DNA from: Adiantum capillus-veneris
Lineage: Eukaryota; Streptophyta; Polypodiopsida; Polypodiales; Pteridaceae
Length of the DNA stretch: 64,000 nucleotides
Direction of reading: 5' to 3'
Assembly (NCBI GenBank): GCA_014529385.2
Contig: CM043963.1
Coordinates: 92,895,912-92,959,911, forward strand
Shown here: positions 10,930 through 22,390 of the stretch, piece after piece
Position numbering within the stretch: the stretch's first letter is position 1
Layout of the letters: each line of letters opens with the position of its first letter
Made by a program: the position numbers and the translations under genes
Notes under the pieces: generated by a model
The model's database searches: none
The model's input: only the letters and a program-made list of their open reading frames with translations
What the model was told of the DNA's origin: nothing

Positions 10930-12330
10930 TGTTTCATCCTTTAAAAGGACCCTCTACTTTTTCCAAGATTCTCGTATTGATGTTTCAAACTCTGGGCTTG
11001 TTATTGGTACTGTATCTATAGGCTAATCTGTGAATCAAGAAAGCGTTTTTTGAGGACACTAATGATGATTCATTGGAATCTGAGCCACCTCTATGATATC
11101 CAATTGAACTAAATAGACTCTATGGGAGAGTACTCAACATAATTTGTTATCCTATGGAGTTTGGTGTCAGCTAGAAAAACCACCCCTATCCACAAGCACC
11201 ATCCAAGTCAAGGGTGTCAATAAGAAGAAGACTACTATTTTTGGAATCCTACACACTCCTGTTACTTATGACAATGGAACCGTGGTTCAAAGATTTTTGG
11301 TCATGCCTGTTAGTACTATGGAGGGTAATATAAACCTGGGGTGCAAATGGATATATGCAATCAAATGTACTATTGTTTGGGAGACCAGGAGTATCACGAT
11401 ACAGAAACGAACTCATTACCAATCCAAAAAGTCACAATATCCTTGCTAGTAGCACAACCCTCTAAAGCTTCAACTTCCATGGCTACGACAGGCAGTGCTA
11501 CATCAAAGGCTCCATGTGATCTGACCAAGGGTACATATCAATGGGTCCCCGAGGTATCGTTATCGAACCCCCCTATGGTTCAAGTTAATTCACAAAGGAA
11601 ACCTCAAAGGAAGGCATCCACTCAAGTTAAGAAGGTGAAAACCAAATCATGTTGGATTCTCAAACAACTATTAGAAGCCCAAGGCTACTATGATGGAAAT
11701 GATCGAATTTGGGTACCTAAACATAAATCGTGTCCTTCCCTATCCACTACAAAACCATGTGAGTCAAACCTTGTGATTCCAAAGCCGATGGAAGACTGTG
11801 GGAAGGGAAAGATCACAGAATGCTACACACTTATTCCAGAGCTAGTTTGAGTTCCAAGGCAAAACCAATCTGTTCGGCTTAGCTCAGGAAAGGGGTAGTT
11901 CCATGAAGCTTAAAGCTCCTCATGTAATGCATCCATAGAGGTAAAAGCTTCTACACAACTTCCACCTACCATAGGCAGCCTCCATGAAGCTACAAAAGAT
12001 TCAACACCTCCCATTGTTCAATTATTACCTGATGCACTACCTCAAGTTCGTTCATGGGAGAGTACCTTACCACCCTTGCAACTCGATGAGGCACCCAAGG
12101 TAATAGAGAACTATTGGCTAAAATCCTCACCTATTACCAATTGGAATAACTGGTTCCAAAAGGTGATGACATCCTTTTAAAGTATGATCTACCCAAGGAA
12201 GGGGGGAGTCTTCATTCACATCAGCCTATTGAATTATTTTCCTCTTACCCTTCTTTCCCTGAACCTTGAGCTTTTTGATTTTAGGGATTGTATATATGTA
12301 GATATATAGTAACTAACCACCCTAGTTTTT
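10930..12330 (+). pseudogene. Orphan Ty3-like protease region and linker, plus strand
   Basis: No complete gene. At 11205-11400 the plus strand reads TIFGILHTPVTYDNGT, then FLVMPVSTMEGNINLGCKWI, resembling the second half of a retroviral-type aspartic protease (hydrophobic-LG-x-W end). The following frame (11341-11850) has a low-complexity linker and the phrase LLEAQGYYDGNDRIWVPK, whose family I do not recognise. The open part ends at 11850, and coding-like sequence with stops continues to about 12180. It lies upstream of the TE2 LTR and is therefore part of a different, older element. The catalytic Asp half was not found. Confidence 0.45.
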
Positions 12331-12370
12331 TTTTTTTTAAAGTAAAGAGCAAGAGCTATTAGCAAACGAG

Positions 12371-12999
12371 TGTGCACAATACTAGTCAAAATCATTGATC
12401 CAAACCTATACATGTCACATCAGGTACATTGAAACAGAAACCTATGTCATCAAACACCTAACCATCCTTGTAGAAGACGAAGACAATACCAGCAGGCGGG
12501 AACTATCTCCTGGAAAGCCGAACAGTGGATCAGCCACACATCAGTAATTACCATGGCAGTTACTACAGTAACTTCTGGAAAGCTATAAATAGGACCCATT
12601 ACATTGTAATTGGGCTTCTTGCTTCTTAGTTCTCTTGGCTTTAGCTTTCAAGTATTTCCAAGCTACAATCTCTTCGCCTTTAACTTCACCTTGTAATCAT
12701 TACTGTTGTAATCATTTGAGCTTCAACCCGTTACACCTTGTACTAGTCCCTAAACTATAAATCTAAAATTTCAAACACTTTTCCAGTTGTCCAGTATGTC
12801 CCTTATTTCAATATACTATTTCGATTCAGTATACTATTTCAGTTTAGATAACTATTTCAAATCAGATAACTATTTCAGTCCAGTCTCCGCTCTCTATTCC
12901 AGTTTCACTGACTGACCTGAAGACTTACCAGTAGCTTTAAATTCTAACACTGGAATCAACCATCTAAAGAGATCAGCTCTAATTCCATTTTGGCCATCA
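12371..12999 (+). repeat. TE2 5' LTR (limits approximate)
   Basis: A non-coding block that begins TGTGCACA and ends CATCACA just before a degenerate primer site (TGGTTAGAG at 13003) and the gag ATG at 13068. It contains a TATA box. Limits rest on TG...CA ends and context, because no second copy was found. Confidence 0.5.
12584..12591 (+). promoter_or_regulatory. TATA box of TE2 LTR
   Basis: TATAAATA lies in the middle of the LTR, about 480 bp before the gag ATG, followed by CT-rich sequence typical of the R region. Confidence 0.6.
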
Positions 13000-13067
13000 C
13001 AGTGGTTAGAGTTGTTTGCTTGTTGACCAGAAAACTATTCTCCCAGTTAGATTTTTCTGTTGTAGTG

Positions 13068-13825
13068 ATGGCGTCCAAAACCAGTCGTAGTCGTAAACCA
13101 TCACACCGCATTGACCCTGTTCCTAAGGAATCAAAAATAGACTCTGATCCTAAGTAGGACTCGGTGATTGAGACTGAGGCTCAGGAGGAGCGCATTCATG
13201 CTGATGAGGACAAGGACTCTCAGCACTCCAGTCAGTCTAAAAGGAGAAGGGTTGAGCGGGAAGAAAGCAAGGTCAAGAGTTCTTGGACCACACATCGGGA
13301 TGTTGGGGCCAAAGGCAGCATGGGTAGTTGTCACAGTTCCAGTAGAAAAGCCAGAGAAGAAACAAAAATTGAGACTGGCAAAGAAATTGATTAGGATGCT
13401 GATACATACCGTTACAAGAAGTCTTCAAGATGGAGTCAGGTTCCTAAGGTCAGAAGAGGCAGAGACGATGCTGACCGGCATGATTACACCTCTTCATTAA
13501 AAATTTATTTCCTAGTGTTCAAAGGGGGGAAGAAAGATGATCCAGATGTTCATATACAAGCTTTTGAACAATATGCTCAGTTGAAAAATATTGATGAAAA
13601 TGACTGGGGTGGATACTTTCCTCAGACACTAAAGGATGCAGCAAGGAAATGGTACTACCATTACCCAGCTTGCCAACTCAGATCATACAACAAATTGCTC
13701 AAGGCTTTCATACTAGAATATTCAGACAACAGAGGAGATGAGGATATCCTCTACAAATTGGATAAGATGAAGCAAGGAAAATTATCAGTCAGAAGTTATG
13801 TTGAGAAAATGAAGGAGCTAACTAG
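13068..13825 (+). pseudogene. TE2 gag, N-terminal part
   Basis: Starts at ATG 13068 (MASKTSRSRKPSHR). A stop at about 13156 and a frame change near 13390-13515 break it. The capsid-like domain follows at 13515 onward (KDDPDVHIQAFEQYAQLKNI, AARKWYYHYPAC, SYNKLLKAFILEYSD), ending at YVEKMKELT where the solo LTR is inserted. Removing the insertion and one target copy makes the frame continuous with 16840 onward. The first third is rich in charged residues. Confidence 0.82.
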
Positions 13826-14504
13826 TATGAGGTCCATGTCCCTTTTTGAGAGGAGCGGAGTACCTTTGATAGGTCTCCAATCCTGAAAAAGAAAAACCAA
13901 CGGACATTGCCTTAGCTACTACGTAGCCACGGGCATGAACCGTTAGTGAAGGATTGGTCCTATTTCGCTATGGCGGAGCGTGACCACCATAACCCTATCT
14001 AAAAACTATCTATAATCAATTATACCTAAAAGTATAAATCTTAGAGTGACCAACCTGTGCGCTTTTTTTCCCATGTTTCAGAAGCACAACCGCCAAGGTT
14101 TGTCTCTTTTAAGATTTATGACTTCAAAAAAAAAAAAACAATTTCTAGCGTTGGAAAGTTACCCGACTCATCGGGTCCACCCGTCCATAGAATGATACCG
14201 TCGGGGTATCATTCTCCCACTTTCCACACCACACTCACCCTTCTTTTGTTATCTAATTACTACCACATTGTTTAAACATACATGTTCCTTTACTTTATGT
14301 ATGATACTGGTTCGTTAAAACAGCCCTTCAAACAATATTACAAACAATAGTCAAACAAGAAGTCGTCCAATTTTAAACCAACAACCCTTGGATTAGGTTC
14401 ACTCAAGAATCTCTATTGGCGCTATTATGTCCGATCGGTATATACATTATTTATAAAAACCCTTGTCCTCATGAGCGTCCCATACCGCTCTACAGGTACT
14501 CGTT

Positions 14505-14690
14505 GTGCTAATCTGGACGTACTCCCGCCACAACAACAACGGTGCCAATCCGGGCGTCATCCTCACGCCACGGCAAAACAAAACTGCAGTATCCAGCTGG
14601 GCTAATCTGGGTGTACTCCCACCACAGCATCAGCGGTGCCATCCTGGGCGTCATCTCACGCCTCGACAACTGCCACATAATACCAGCGCT
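14505..14690 (+). repeat. Two-copy tandem repeat, about 95 bp
   Basis: The phrase GCTAATCTGG, then GTACTCCC(G/A)CCACA, GCGGTGCCA, GGGCGTCATC and CACGCC occurs twice. The open frames here are repeat artefacts. Confidence 0.8.
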
Positions 14691-15479
14691 AATAAGTAGA
14701 GAGACTTGAGAGAAACCATACCGAAGGTTTTGGACAAACATTCTTTTCTATAGCAATCAGTTTAGCCAGACATTCTTTCCTACTTGTCAAACATATGCCG
14801 AGTTTCTTGGGGTTAAGCCCCTTGGTTTCGGTCCGTGTTTTCTTTTCATAAGGTAAATAATCTATTCATATGGTCTCGCATATGCAATGATGCATAACTT
14901 GAAAATACTAACCTGTACCATAGCTCCGATTGGTCCGATTGGTGGAGACATAGCATGTTCCGCAGGGGTTCCACCGTTACTTGTACTAGCTTCATGATCA
15001 TTAGCGCCTTGGGTTCGAGCATGCTTTGGAGCCATTTTTTTGTACTACACTTATGTTATACACTTAGAACTTTAAATTGGTCAATTTCCCTAGTAATCTC
15101 GTTGTTTCCAAAGAGAGTCTATAATTTGAACCCTCATCAACTCGAATTCACACTTAGTGTTGTTTTTCTACATCTAATTTCTATACATCAAATATTTGCT
15201 AATCGTAATTAATCAAAAATTAAGTGTGTAAACTACGAGTGAAAGTTTAGGACTGCATTACTTTTATGTATGACATTTCTAATCCAATTCTAACTTCCAT
15301 TTCTATACTTCAACTAAATCAATTTTTAGTATTATTCAAAATTCTACTTAATCTAATTGACAATAAAATTGGTGAATGAGAATTTCATCATGTATAATAA
15401 GAATATGATGAGTTCTCTTATGTATTAACTTTCAATTAACTATGCATAAGTTAATAGTGAAGATGTATTAACTAGAGAG

Positions 15480-16095
15480 AGTAGGTATACTTAGAGAGAT
15501 TAAAGTAAGAGAAAACATACACACACATCTTTTCTAAAGTTAATTGAATCTTACTAATCCATTAGAAGATTAGAGTAAAAGAGAACACACACACATCCTT
15601 TTCTAAAGCTAATTGAATCTCACCAATCTATTAGAGAGATTAGAGTAAGAGATAGCACACACGCACACATATCCTTCTTAAAACTAATTGAATCTTACTA
15701 ATCTATTAGAGAAATTAGAGTAAGAGATAGCACACACACACACATAGCTAATTGAATCTTACTAATCTATTAGAGAGATTAGAGTAAGAGATAGCACACA
15801 CACACATAGCTAATTGAATCTTACTAATCTATTAGAGAAATTAGAGTAAGAGATAGCACACACACACACACACACACATAGCTAATTGAATCTTACTAAT
15901 CTATTAGAGAGATTAGAGTAAGAGATAGCGCACACACACACACACATAGCTAATTGAATCTTACTAATCTATTAGAGAGATTAGAGTAAGAAATAGCACA
16001 CACATACACATAGCTAATTGAATCTTACTAATCTATTAGAGAGATTAGAGTAAGAGATAGCACACATACATTATTCCTAAAGTTAATTGAATGCT
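15480..16095 (+). repeat. Nine-copy minisatellite, 60-80 bp unit
   Basis: The unit contains TAATTGAATCTTACTAATCT, then ATTAGAGAGATTAGAGTAAG, AGATAGC and a variable (CA)n tract. Nine copies of the TAATTGAAT core are visible between about 15538 and 16090. Unit length varies because of the CA tract. It lies in the upstream part of the putative solo LTR, where such repeats can act as promoter-proximal elements. Confidence 0.92.
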
Positions 16096-16236
16096 TAATT
16101 AATACGCACCTTATTAGTCTACTAGAGTTTTTGCTCTCTTAGTGGTTTGTGGACGCCTTCTCTTTAAGAGAAGTGGCATCACTTCGTGAGCGCTATAGAG
16201 GCAATCTCTATGTCTAAAGTGTGAGCATGGATGCTC

Positions 16237-16245
16237 TATTTATAG
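16237..16245 (+). promoter_or_regulatory. TATA-like motif in the solo LTR
   Basis: TATTTATAG downstream of the minisatellite and about 590 bp before the element's right edge. Position and context fit a core promoter of a plus-oriented LTR. Confidence 0.5.
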
Positions 16246-16839
16246 CAGAAAAGAAAATGTCCAACTTTTTTTTTCAAAAAACTTAATTTTTTAAAAAAAA
16301 ATCCCTCAAAAATCATATCCACGTTTTTGGTACCCTTGTGGTACCCATCAGCTTGACCACTTTGTCATTATCATCAAAAGATAAGGCCACACAGGCCCCC
16401 CTCATTAAGATTAGTCAAGACTAGCCTCTCCTTTTCATGTGATAGTGTGTCCCACTTTGTCCCCTCCTATGTGAGTCCAAGTGAGTCCATGTGCCTTCAT
16501 TTGTCATCCTGTGTATTCTTTTGTCTTTATAATTATTTTATTTATTTCTTTAATGATAATTTACTTTATACTTTTAAGTTAAACTTTACAGTCTTATATT
16601 AACTTTACGGTAGTAAAAGAAAAATCTACAATCAGTAAATAAGTCTTGCAATAAGTTAGTTATTGATTCATATAGCTAAACATGTCAGAATTTTGTAGTG
16701 TAAATTTTAAATTCTAGGTTTTCTCAACCTACGATTCATAATTTGAACTCGAATATCTTAAATAATGAGTGATGGTTAAAAAAATTCAAATGCGTAATAA
16801 AACTTGTGTGAAATTCGAAAGTAGAGACCTTACAACTAG

Positions 16840-17580
16840 GCAGCTATAGGAGCCACCATCAGAAAAGAGGTTGCGAGAATGGTTTTTAAATGGGTTCCAC
16901 AGTAAAAAGCTTAGGGAACAGGAGGTGCCCGTACCAACAAAGAAATTCAATGATTTGGTGCAGCGAGCCCTGAAGCTTGAATAACAGGCAAAGAAGAGGA
17001 GGTCCAGTAGTAGCAGTTCCTCCACTGAGAATTCTGATTCCAGTAAGACTTCCAGTAGCTTTGAAAGCAGCTCAGATGAAAAGAGCAAAGACAAGGCCAA
17101 TAAAGGGTCTTGGTCCAGAAAGATTGATGAGATGGCCCTGCAGATTGCTGAAATTAGCCAGACCAGATAACCAGTTAGAAGAATGGAAACCTGGTGTTCA
17201 AAGTGTAAATCTAAAGATCATGTTTCCGATGAATGTCCACAGTGTACCTATTGCAAAGCATATGGTCATTTATGGAACAATTGTGGCATTTGCATTCATC
17301 ACTTTAAGAAGGGAAAAGATTTGTCTATAGTGGCATTTACTAATGCTAAATCAGCCAGAGTGGAGACAACCAGTGTACCCCAAGAGGAGAAATCAGGTTT
17401 TAATGGTACTGGTACTGGGCGCAGCATGTACAGGGAGGTACTGGCCGGGGCCGGGGTCGTGTTAATTTCCAGAACTGAAGCCTAAACTGTTATACTTGTG
17501 GCAAGTATGGGCATTTTGTGGCTCAGTGTCCAGAAACACCTACTACTGCAGCTACTGAGGCGAAGGCCCCATAGCCAGTT
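16840..17580 (+). pseudogene. TE2 gag, C-terminal part with three CCHC zinc knuckles
   Basis: It continues the capsid (EKRLREWFLNGF, KKFNDLVQRALKLE) into a Ser-rich linker. Two adjacent knuckles follow, CSKCKSKDHVSDEC and CTYCKAYGHLWNNC (about 17195-17285), and a third, CYTCGKYGHFVAQC, at 17489-17530 in another frame. All three keep the CX2CX4HX4C pattern. They bind element RNA. Stops occur within LKLE*QAK, before the first knuckle and before the third. Three knuckles is more than the one or two usual for plant Ty3 gag. Confidence 0.8.
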
Positions 17581-18220
17581 CCTGTACGAGCAGTTACATG
17601 CAGCAAAGGGGTGGTCATTGAGGAAATTCCAGATGAGACGGAAAAACCAGTTAGTCATGGAAGTAGAAAATGGGCTCAGCAGAGAGAGATGTGGAAGGCG
17701 AAGGGTAAAGAGAATGTGGTTGATGAATGGCAGGAGCAGAGAGAACTGGCGGCTAAGATCACAGAAGATTTAGCCAAGAAGCTACCAGAGCAGCCAGAAA
17801 ATTCTGATGCCCGGGTCATTTAGAAGATACCCGCCCAGTCTTCTGAGAAAGCACAACCAGATCATTCAGGGTCTGGGATTCCTGAGACTATGTTGGCTGC
17901 AATCCAGGGACTGGTGGAGGAATTAGGGAACGTTAAATCATATACAACTACAACAAGAAACACTGAAAGAGGCACCATAGGTACCAGAGCAGAGGAATGG
18001 CACTGTGCAGATATTCCCGATTCTTCAAGTTCTGATAATAACTCTGATCAAGAGAGAGAAGAAATTCATGTCAAGATTTGTGACAGAATTCAGAAACTCA
18101 CATTTGAACTAGATGATATTAGAAAAACTTTGCCTGAAGCAGCGAAATTCATTCAACATCGAAGGAAGGCTGAAGAGGAAGCCAAAGCAGTTGACTTGGC
18201 AGCTATCAGAGATGATGAAG
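17580..18220 (+). pseudogene. TE2 gag-pol spacer
   Basis: Open but shifting frames (17611-17823, 17890-18351) encode a hydrophilic, Lys/Glu-rich spacer with KRxFIQHRRKAEEEAKAVDL-like helical stretches just before the protease. No catalytic motif was seen. It lies between the nucleocapsid knuckles and the protease, a position where plant Ty3 elements often carry a variable linker. Confidence 0.5.
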
Positions 18221-18590
18221 TGCTAGTGATCCAGATAGACTACAAGGTTAGGAAACAGTGGGAGCCACTATCTGGTGTCATACTGGATGGAGGAGCAGGA
18301 GTAAATATCTTGGGGGCACACCTTCAGCAAAGAATGGGTATCACAAACTGAAACCAACACCTTTCAAATCTCGAATGGCGGATCATCGAGTTGTGCAGGC
18401 AACTGGGATGATAGAGAGTATGCAGATAAGGGTGGGCAAAGAAAAGTTCAAGACTAGCTTCCTAGTACTAGATGTGCAAGGCGCATATGGGATGCCACTG
18501 GGGCGGCCATGGTTGCAAACATTACAGGCTGTTCCTGACTATGCCAATCAGACTCTGACAATACAAGGTGCCAGTAGTAGCAGAATTTAG
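18220..18590 (+). pseudogene. TE2 aspartic protease
   Basis: The catalytic box VILDGGAGVNILG lies near 18277-18315 (DGG in place of DSG). A stop after MGITN at 18349 and a frame change follow; the domain then closes with FLVLDVQGAYGMPLGRPWL near 18460-18520 (LGRPW signature). It would process the polyprotein. Confidence 0.8.
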
Positions 18591-18699
18591 ATTCAGACAA
18601 ACAACACTAGGAGCTAGAGAAAGGAGCTACGACCAGAAGAGCTTTGCCAGAAGTATAAGGTGAAGAAAATTGAGAGGATGCTGGCACACTGAATATTTT

Positions 18700-20060
18700 T
18701 TCACTAGCCGAAATAGATCTAAATGCAGTATTATTGGACAAAGATCAGGCTGAAAAGCAAAAGAAGCAATTTCTAGATCTGTTCATTGAACTATATTCTG
18801 GGGAACGACCAGTTCAGCTAACTGGAAGGCTAGAAGAACCAGTTGATTTCAGTACGCCAGCGGCTTCTGAACAAGCACACTCTGGAGAAGTTACTAAAAA
18901 TCAGAATAGCAGTTCAGAGCTCAGAGGTCCTTCTTTGGATTATGCTGAGGAGTCAACCAAAAGGAAGGGTGGTGGGCTCCAGATGATCAAGAAATAGAGG
19001 AATGGAATCTGGGTTCTAAGGAAAATCCTAGATTGATCAAAGTCAACAAGCATGTGAATCGAGTAATGAAAGAGAAGGCCCGACACATGTTCCAGTACTA
19101 CAAATATGTGTTTGCATGATGGGAACATATTGATCTCAAGTATGAAGGGAGTAGATCCAGAGGTATGTCAACATCAAATACCATTGAAAATGGATGCCAG
19201 ACCAGTGTGGTTGCAACGATATAGAATGAATCCAAATTATGCTAAGAAGGTCGAGGAAGAGATCGATAACCTTCTGAAGGCTGGGTTCATTACTTAAGTA
19301 GCCAGTAGTGACTGGTTATTTTCCATTGTGGTGGTACCCAAGAAGAATGGAAAGTTCAGATTCTGTGTGGATTATTGGAAGCTAAATGCTCATACCATCA
19401 AGGATCCCTTTCCATTACCCTTTACGGACATGCTGCTTGACAAAATTGCAGGTTATGAGATGTATAGCTTTATGGATGGTTATAGTGGTTATAAACAGCT
19501 ACAGATTGCTCCTGAGGACCGGAGTAAAACTAATTTTATTACTGAGTGGGGAGCATTCATGTATCTGGTTATGCCGTTTGGTCTTTGCAATGCTGCAATG
19601 TCTTCCCAATGATGTATGATGAAAATATTCAGTGAATTTCTCCACCGATTCCTTGCCATATTCATGGATGAATTCACTGTATATTTAGCAGAGGATAAGC
19701 ATTTACTTTTTTTGGAAATGGTTTTCTAGCGTTGTCGGGAAAAGAAGATCTGTTTAAATCCATTCAAATATGTTTTCTTCTTCTGGAAAGGACAACTATT
19801 GGGACATGTAGTGTCCAGAAATGGTATAGAAACGGCCAATGACTAGATTCAGTGTGTCCAACAAGCCAAGGTACCCCGCAATGCATCAAATCTAAGTTCT
19901 TTCTTGGGATATATCAATTTTTATAGAGGATTTGTGCACAAGTTTGCTTCCCATGTGTTACCTTTGTATGAGCTCACAAAGAAGAACATCAAGTTTTGTT
20001 AGACTGCTGAATGTGAGGAGAGCTTTCAGAGTTTGAAGAATGTTATTATCAGTAAGCCAG
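18700..20060 (+). pseudogene. TE2 reverse transcriptase, broken
   Basis: RT blocks in order: VWLQRYRMNPNYAKKVEEEI (19208-19265), VVVPKKNGKFRFCVDYWKLN (19328 onward), motif A YSFMDGYSGY (about 19465), FITEWGAFMYLVMPFGLCNA (19540-19590), and the active-site box IFMDEFTVY at about 19660, where the second aspartate of the xxDD pair is Glu. Stops occur at 19295 and 19610, with further damage to 20050. The thumb region SSFLGYINFYRGFVHKFAS is readable near 19895-19950. The enzyme is inactive both by breaks and by the D-to-E change. Confidence 0.86.
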
Positions 20061-20089
20061 TACTTTGACAACCGAATTGAGAGGTCATT

Positions 20090-20460
20090 TTTCGTGTACA
20101 TGTAGATGCTTCAGGACTGGCAATGGGAGCAATATTATCTCAGCCAGAAGGGAGGATTGATTATCCAGTGTATTTTGTCAACTAGAGTTTCAGTCAGGTT
20201 GAGCAAGGATATACAACTATTGAAAGAGAAGCCCTTGGAATGGTTTTTAGTGCTACTAAATTTTGACACTATTTGTTGGGCAAGCTATTTCATTTTTATG
20301 TGGATCATCAGGCAATATTATTTTTGATCAACAAAGTCATTATTCAAGACAGACTGATAAGATGGATGATGTTCCTGATGGAATTTGAATTTTGCATCTT
20401 TCATAAGCCTGGTAAAACCCATTGTGGTGTTGATTTCCTGTCCAGGAGTACGGATGGCTA
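20090..20460 (+). pseudogene. TE2 RNase H
   Basis: Catalytic residues are readable across two frames: HVDASGLAMGAIL (first Asp), TIEREALGMVFSATKF (Glu) and FYVDHQAILFLI (second Asp near 20300). The domain ends with a tether like KPGKTHCGVDFLSR, which matches the usual GKxNxxADxLSR tail. At least one frameshift lies near 20130-20270. Confidence 0.8.
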
Positions 20461-20714
20461 CTCTGAGGCATCCTTGAGAGATGAGCCAGTGGATGCAGAA
20501 CTGTTTCAAATGAAAAATGAGGAAACAACTGATCCAAAGTTGTATGATGTATATTATTTCCTTTCTAAGGGAGGATTCCCAAAAAACTGGACTCAAAATC
20601 AGAAGAAGGCTCTGATTATTAAGAGTCTGAAGTTCACCATTCATTGGCGGATCACTTTACAGACTGGGAGTAGATGGGGTTCTTCAAAGATGTGTGCCTA
20701 TGGGGAAGGGAGAA

Positions 20715-21776
20715 TGTAAGTTATTTCAGAGGCACATGATGGGGATTCTGGAGGACATTTCTCCACTCATATTACTTACAAGAAGATTTTGCAGGCTGAA
20801 TTGTGGTGGCAAACTTTAATATCTGATGTTAGAAGCTTTTGTAAAACATGTGATATATGCCAGAGGATGGGCAGACCCACAGCAGCAGACATGACTCCTC
20901 TAACTCCATTCCAGTATTTATGAAATGGCATCTGGATTTCATGGGTCCATTCAAGAAAATTACTCCAAGGAAGAATCGGTTTATATTGATGGGGCCACTT
21001 GTTATGTCACCAAATGGGTAAAATCTAAGGCTCTTCCCGACAACACCACTAAGTCCACTGTTGTATTCTTATTTGAAAATATTATCTGTCGATATGGATG
21101 TCCTATGGAGATTGTGTCTGATCAAGGAACACACTTTATAAATGATACTATGGACATTCTAATGGAAATGCTCTCGATAAAGCATCGAAAATCAACACCA
21201 TATTATCCTAGATGCAATGGGCAGGGAGAGAGTAGTAACAAAATTGTCAAGACTATTCTCACTAAGATTGTGCAGAAGGAGCCACACCAGTGGGACCTGA
21301 AGCTCCAGACTGCTCTCTGGGCATATGGGACAGCTTATAAGGTCACCATTGGACTAACACCATTTAGAATGGTGTATGGCACTGAAGTTGTCGTGCCTAT
21401 GGAATTTGTAATTCCCAATCTTAGGATGGTAGTAGAGTATGGATTGGATTTTAATCACAATCTTAAACAGAGATTGGAGGAGTTAACATAGTTGGATGAG
21501 TTAAGACAGAGGGCTATGCTGGAACAAGAAATTGTTCAGCAAAGAAGAAAACACTGGCATGATAGAAGAATCAAAGTTAGGGAATTCCAGAAAGGAGATT
21601 TGGTTTTGCTCTATCAATCTAAACTGGGTCCTAAGAAACCAAACTTAAAGATAGCTTGGGCTGGTCCATATGAAGTCGATTGGGTGTTTTCCAATGGCAC
21701 AGTAAGGCTGAAAGATTTATCTGGATTACTGCTGCCAAGTGTTTATAATGGGGCAAAGTCAAGCTATATTATTTGA
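20715..21776 (+). pseudogene. TE2 integrase
   Basis: The HHCC module reads SEAHDGDSGGHFSTHITY and CKTCDICQ (20730-20865). The core has MKWHLDFMGPF (first Asp, about 20930), IVSDQGTHFIND (second Asp, about 21120) and CNGQGESSNKIV (Glu, about 21225), so the DDE set is intact. A frameshift near 20925 and a stop at 21490 break the chain. The C-terminal part (21492-21776) has WAGPYEVDWVFSNGTVRLKD and no chromodomain. This is the best-preserved part of TE2. Confidence 0.86.
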
Positions 21777-22390
21777 ATGACAAAGAGACTTCCAAGGATA
21801 ATGATACTGGTATTCTGGGAACTAAAGGCCAGGAAAATTCAGAATCAGTTATTAAAAGCCTTTTCCATGTACAACTAGTACCAGAGCCAGTCAAAGGGTC
21901 AGAAAAGTCTCAGCACGACAAAACCATGTCAGTAGCAAAATTAGTGAAGTGTCAGAGCCAGTATCTGTTTTTATGGAGAAAAGGGCCGGTGGGACTATCT
22001 ATGATAATCATTTCAAGGAACATGGAGAGTATTAGCCAATGCATGTATGCTACGTCATTGGCGGGGCACAGAACTCTAGGAACGGTAAATAGTGGAGCTT
22101 TTATGATGCGAACGCGTATAATAGTAAGGCGAGTAGGCATTTTTTCTCATAAGTCTTCTGCGCAACGTTACTGTAAGTTGGGCCTGCAAACCTTAAACCG
22201 GCAAGGTCGAAGACCATAATAGCCTTGAGCAGGAGACCAGAAAAATAGTCTAAGAAGGACCACCTAACACCTGTCCACCAGTCAAGGGATTATAGACTGT
22301 GGGTCCATCCTAGCGCTATGTTTCAATCATAGTTTCCAAAGCCAGCATCTCTGTTTTTTTCAAAAGGAAAAAAAACCTTATGTATAGAAT
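21777..22390 (+). other. TE2 3' region, no clear gene
   Basis: An open frame (21773-22219) follows the integrase directly but has no recognisable domain and reads like untranslated 3' sequence. No polypurine tract or LTR start could be fixed. Confidence 0.4.

Larger units (their letters stand above)
13826..16834 (+). mobile_element. 3009-bp insertion in TE2 gag, probable giant solo LTR
   Basis: It is bounded by a perfect 5-bp direct repeat, ACTAG (13821-13825 and 16835-16839). Its ends are TATGAGGTCC and GAGACCTTACA, imperfect inverted repeats consistent with LTR ends TG...CA with the first G mutated. There is no pol or gag inside. It has a TATA-like TATTTATAG at 16237-16245, and two blocks of tandem repeats upstream of it. 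The layout (long U3 with repeats, TATA, about 590 bp R/U5) fits one large LTR left after recombination. A non-autonomous terminal-inverted-repeat transposon is the main alternative. Confidence 0.75.
12371..22220 (+). mobile_element. TE2: Ty3/gypsy element without chromodomain, split by a solo LTR
   Basis: Order on the plus strand: LTR (about 12371-12999), degenerate primer site, gag (13068-13825 and 16840-17580), protease (18220-18590), RT (about 18700-20050), RNase H (20090-20460), integrase (20715-21776). The integrase ends in a GPYEVDWVFSNGTVRL block and an NGAK tail, as in Tat/Athila-type elements, and no chromodomain follows. The insertion 13826-16834 is younger than TE2. A clear 3' LTR copy was not found, so the right limit is only approximate. 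Confidence 0.85.

Noticed and set aside
10930-12330. Endogenous pararetrovirus (caulimovirid) fragment
   Set aside because: Only the second half of a protease-like domain is visible, with no movement protein, coat zinc finger or RT nearby; a Ty3 origin is the simpler reading.
15480-16095. Regularly spaced repeats resembling a CRISPR array
   Set aside because: Units are directly adjacent with no unique spacers, contain variable CA tracts, and lie in a plant retroelement LTR.
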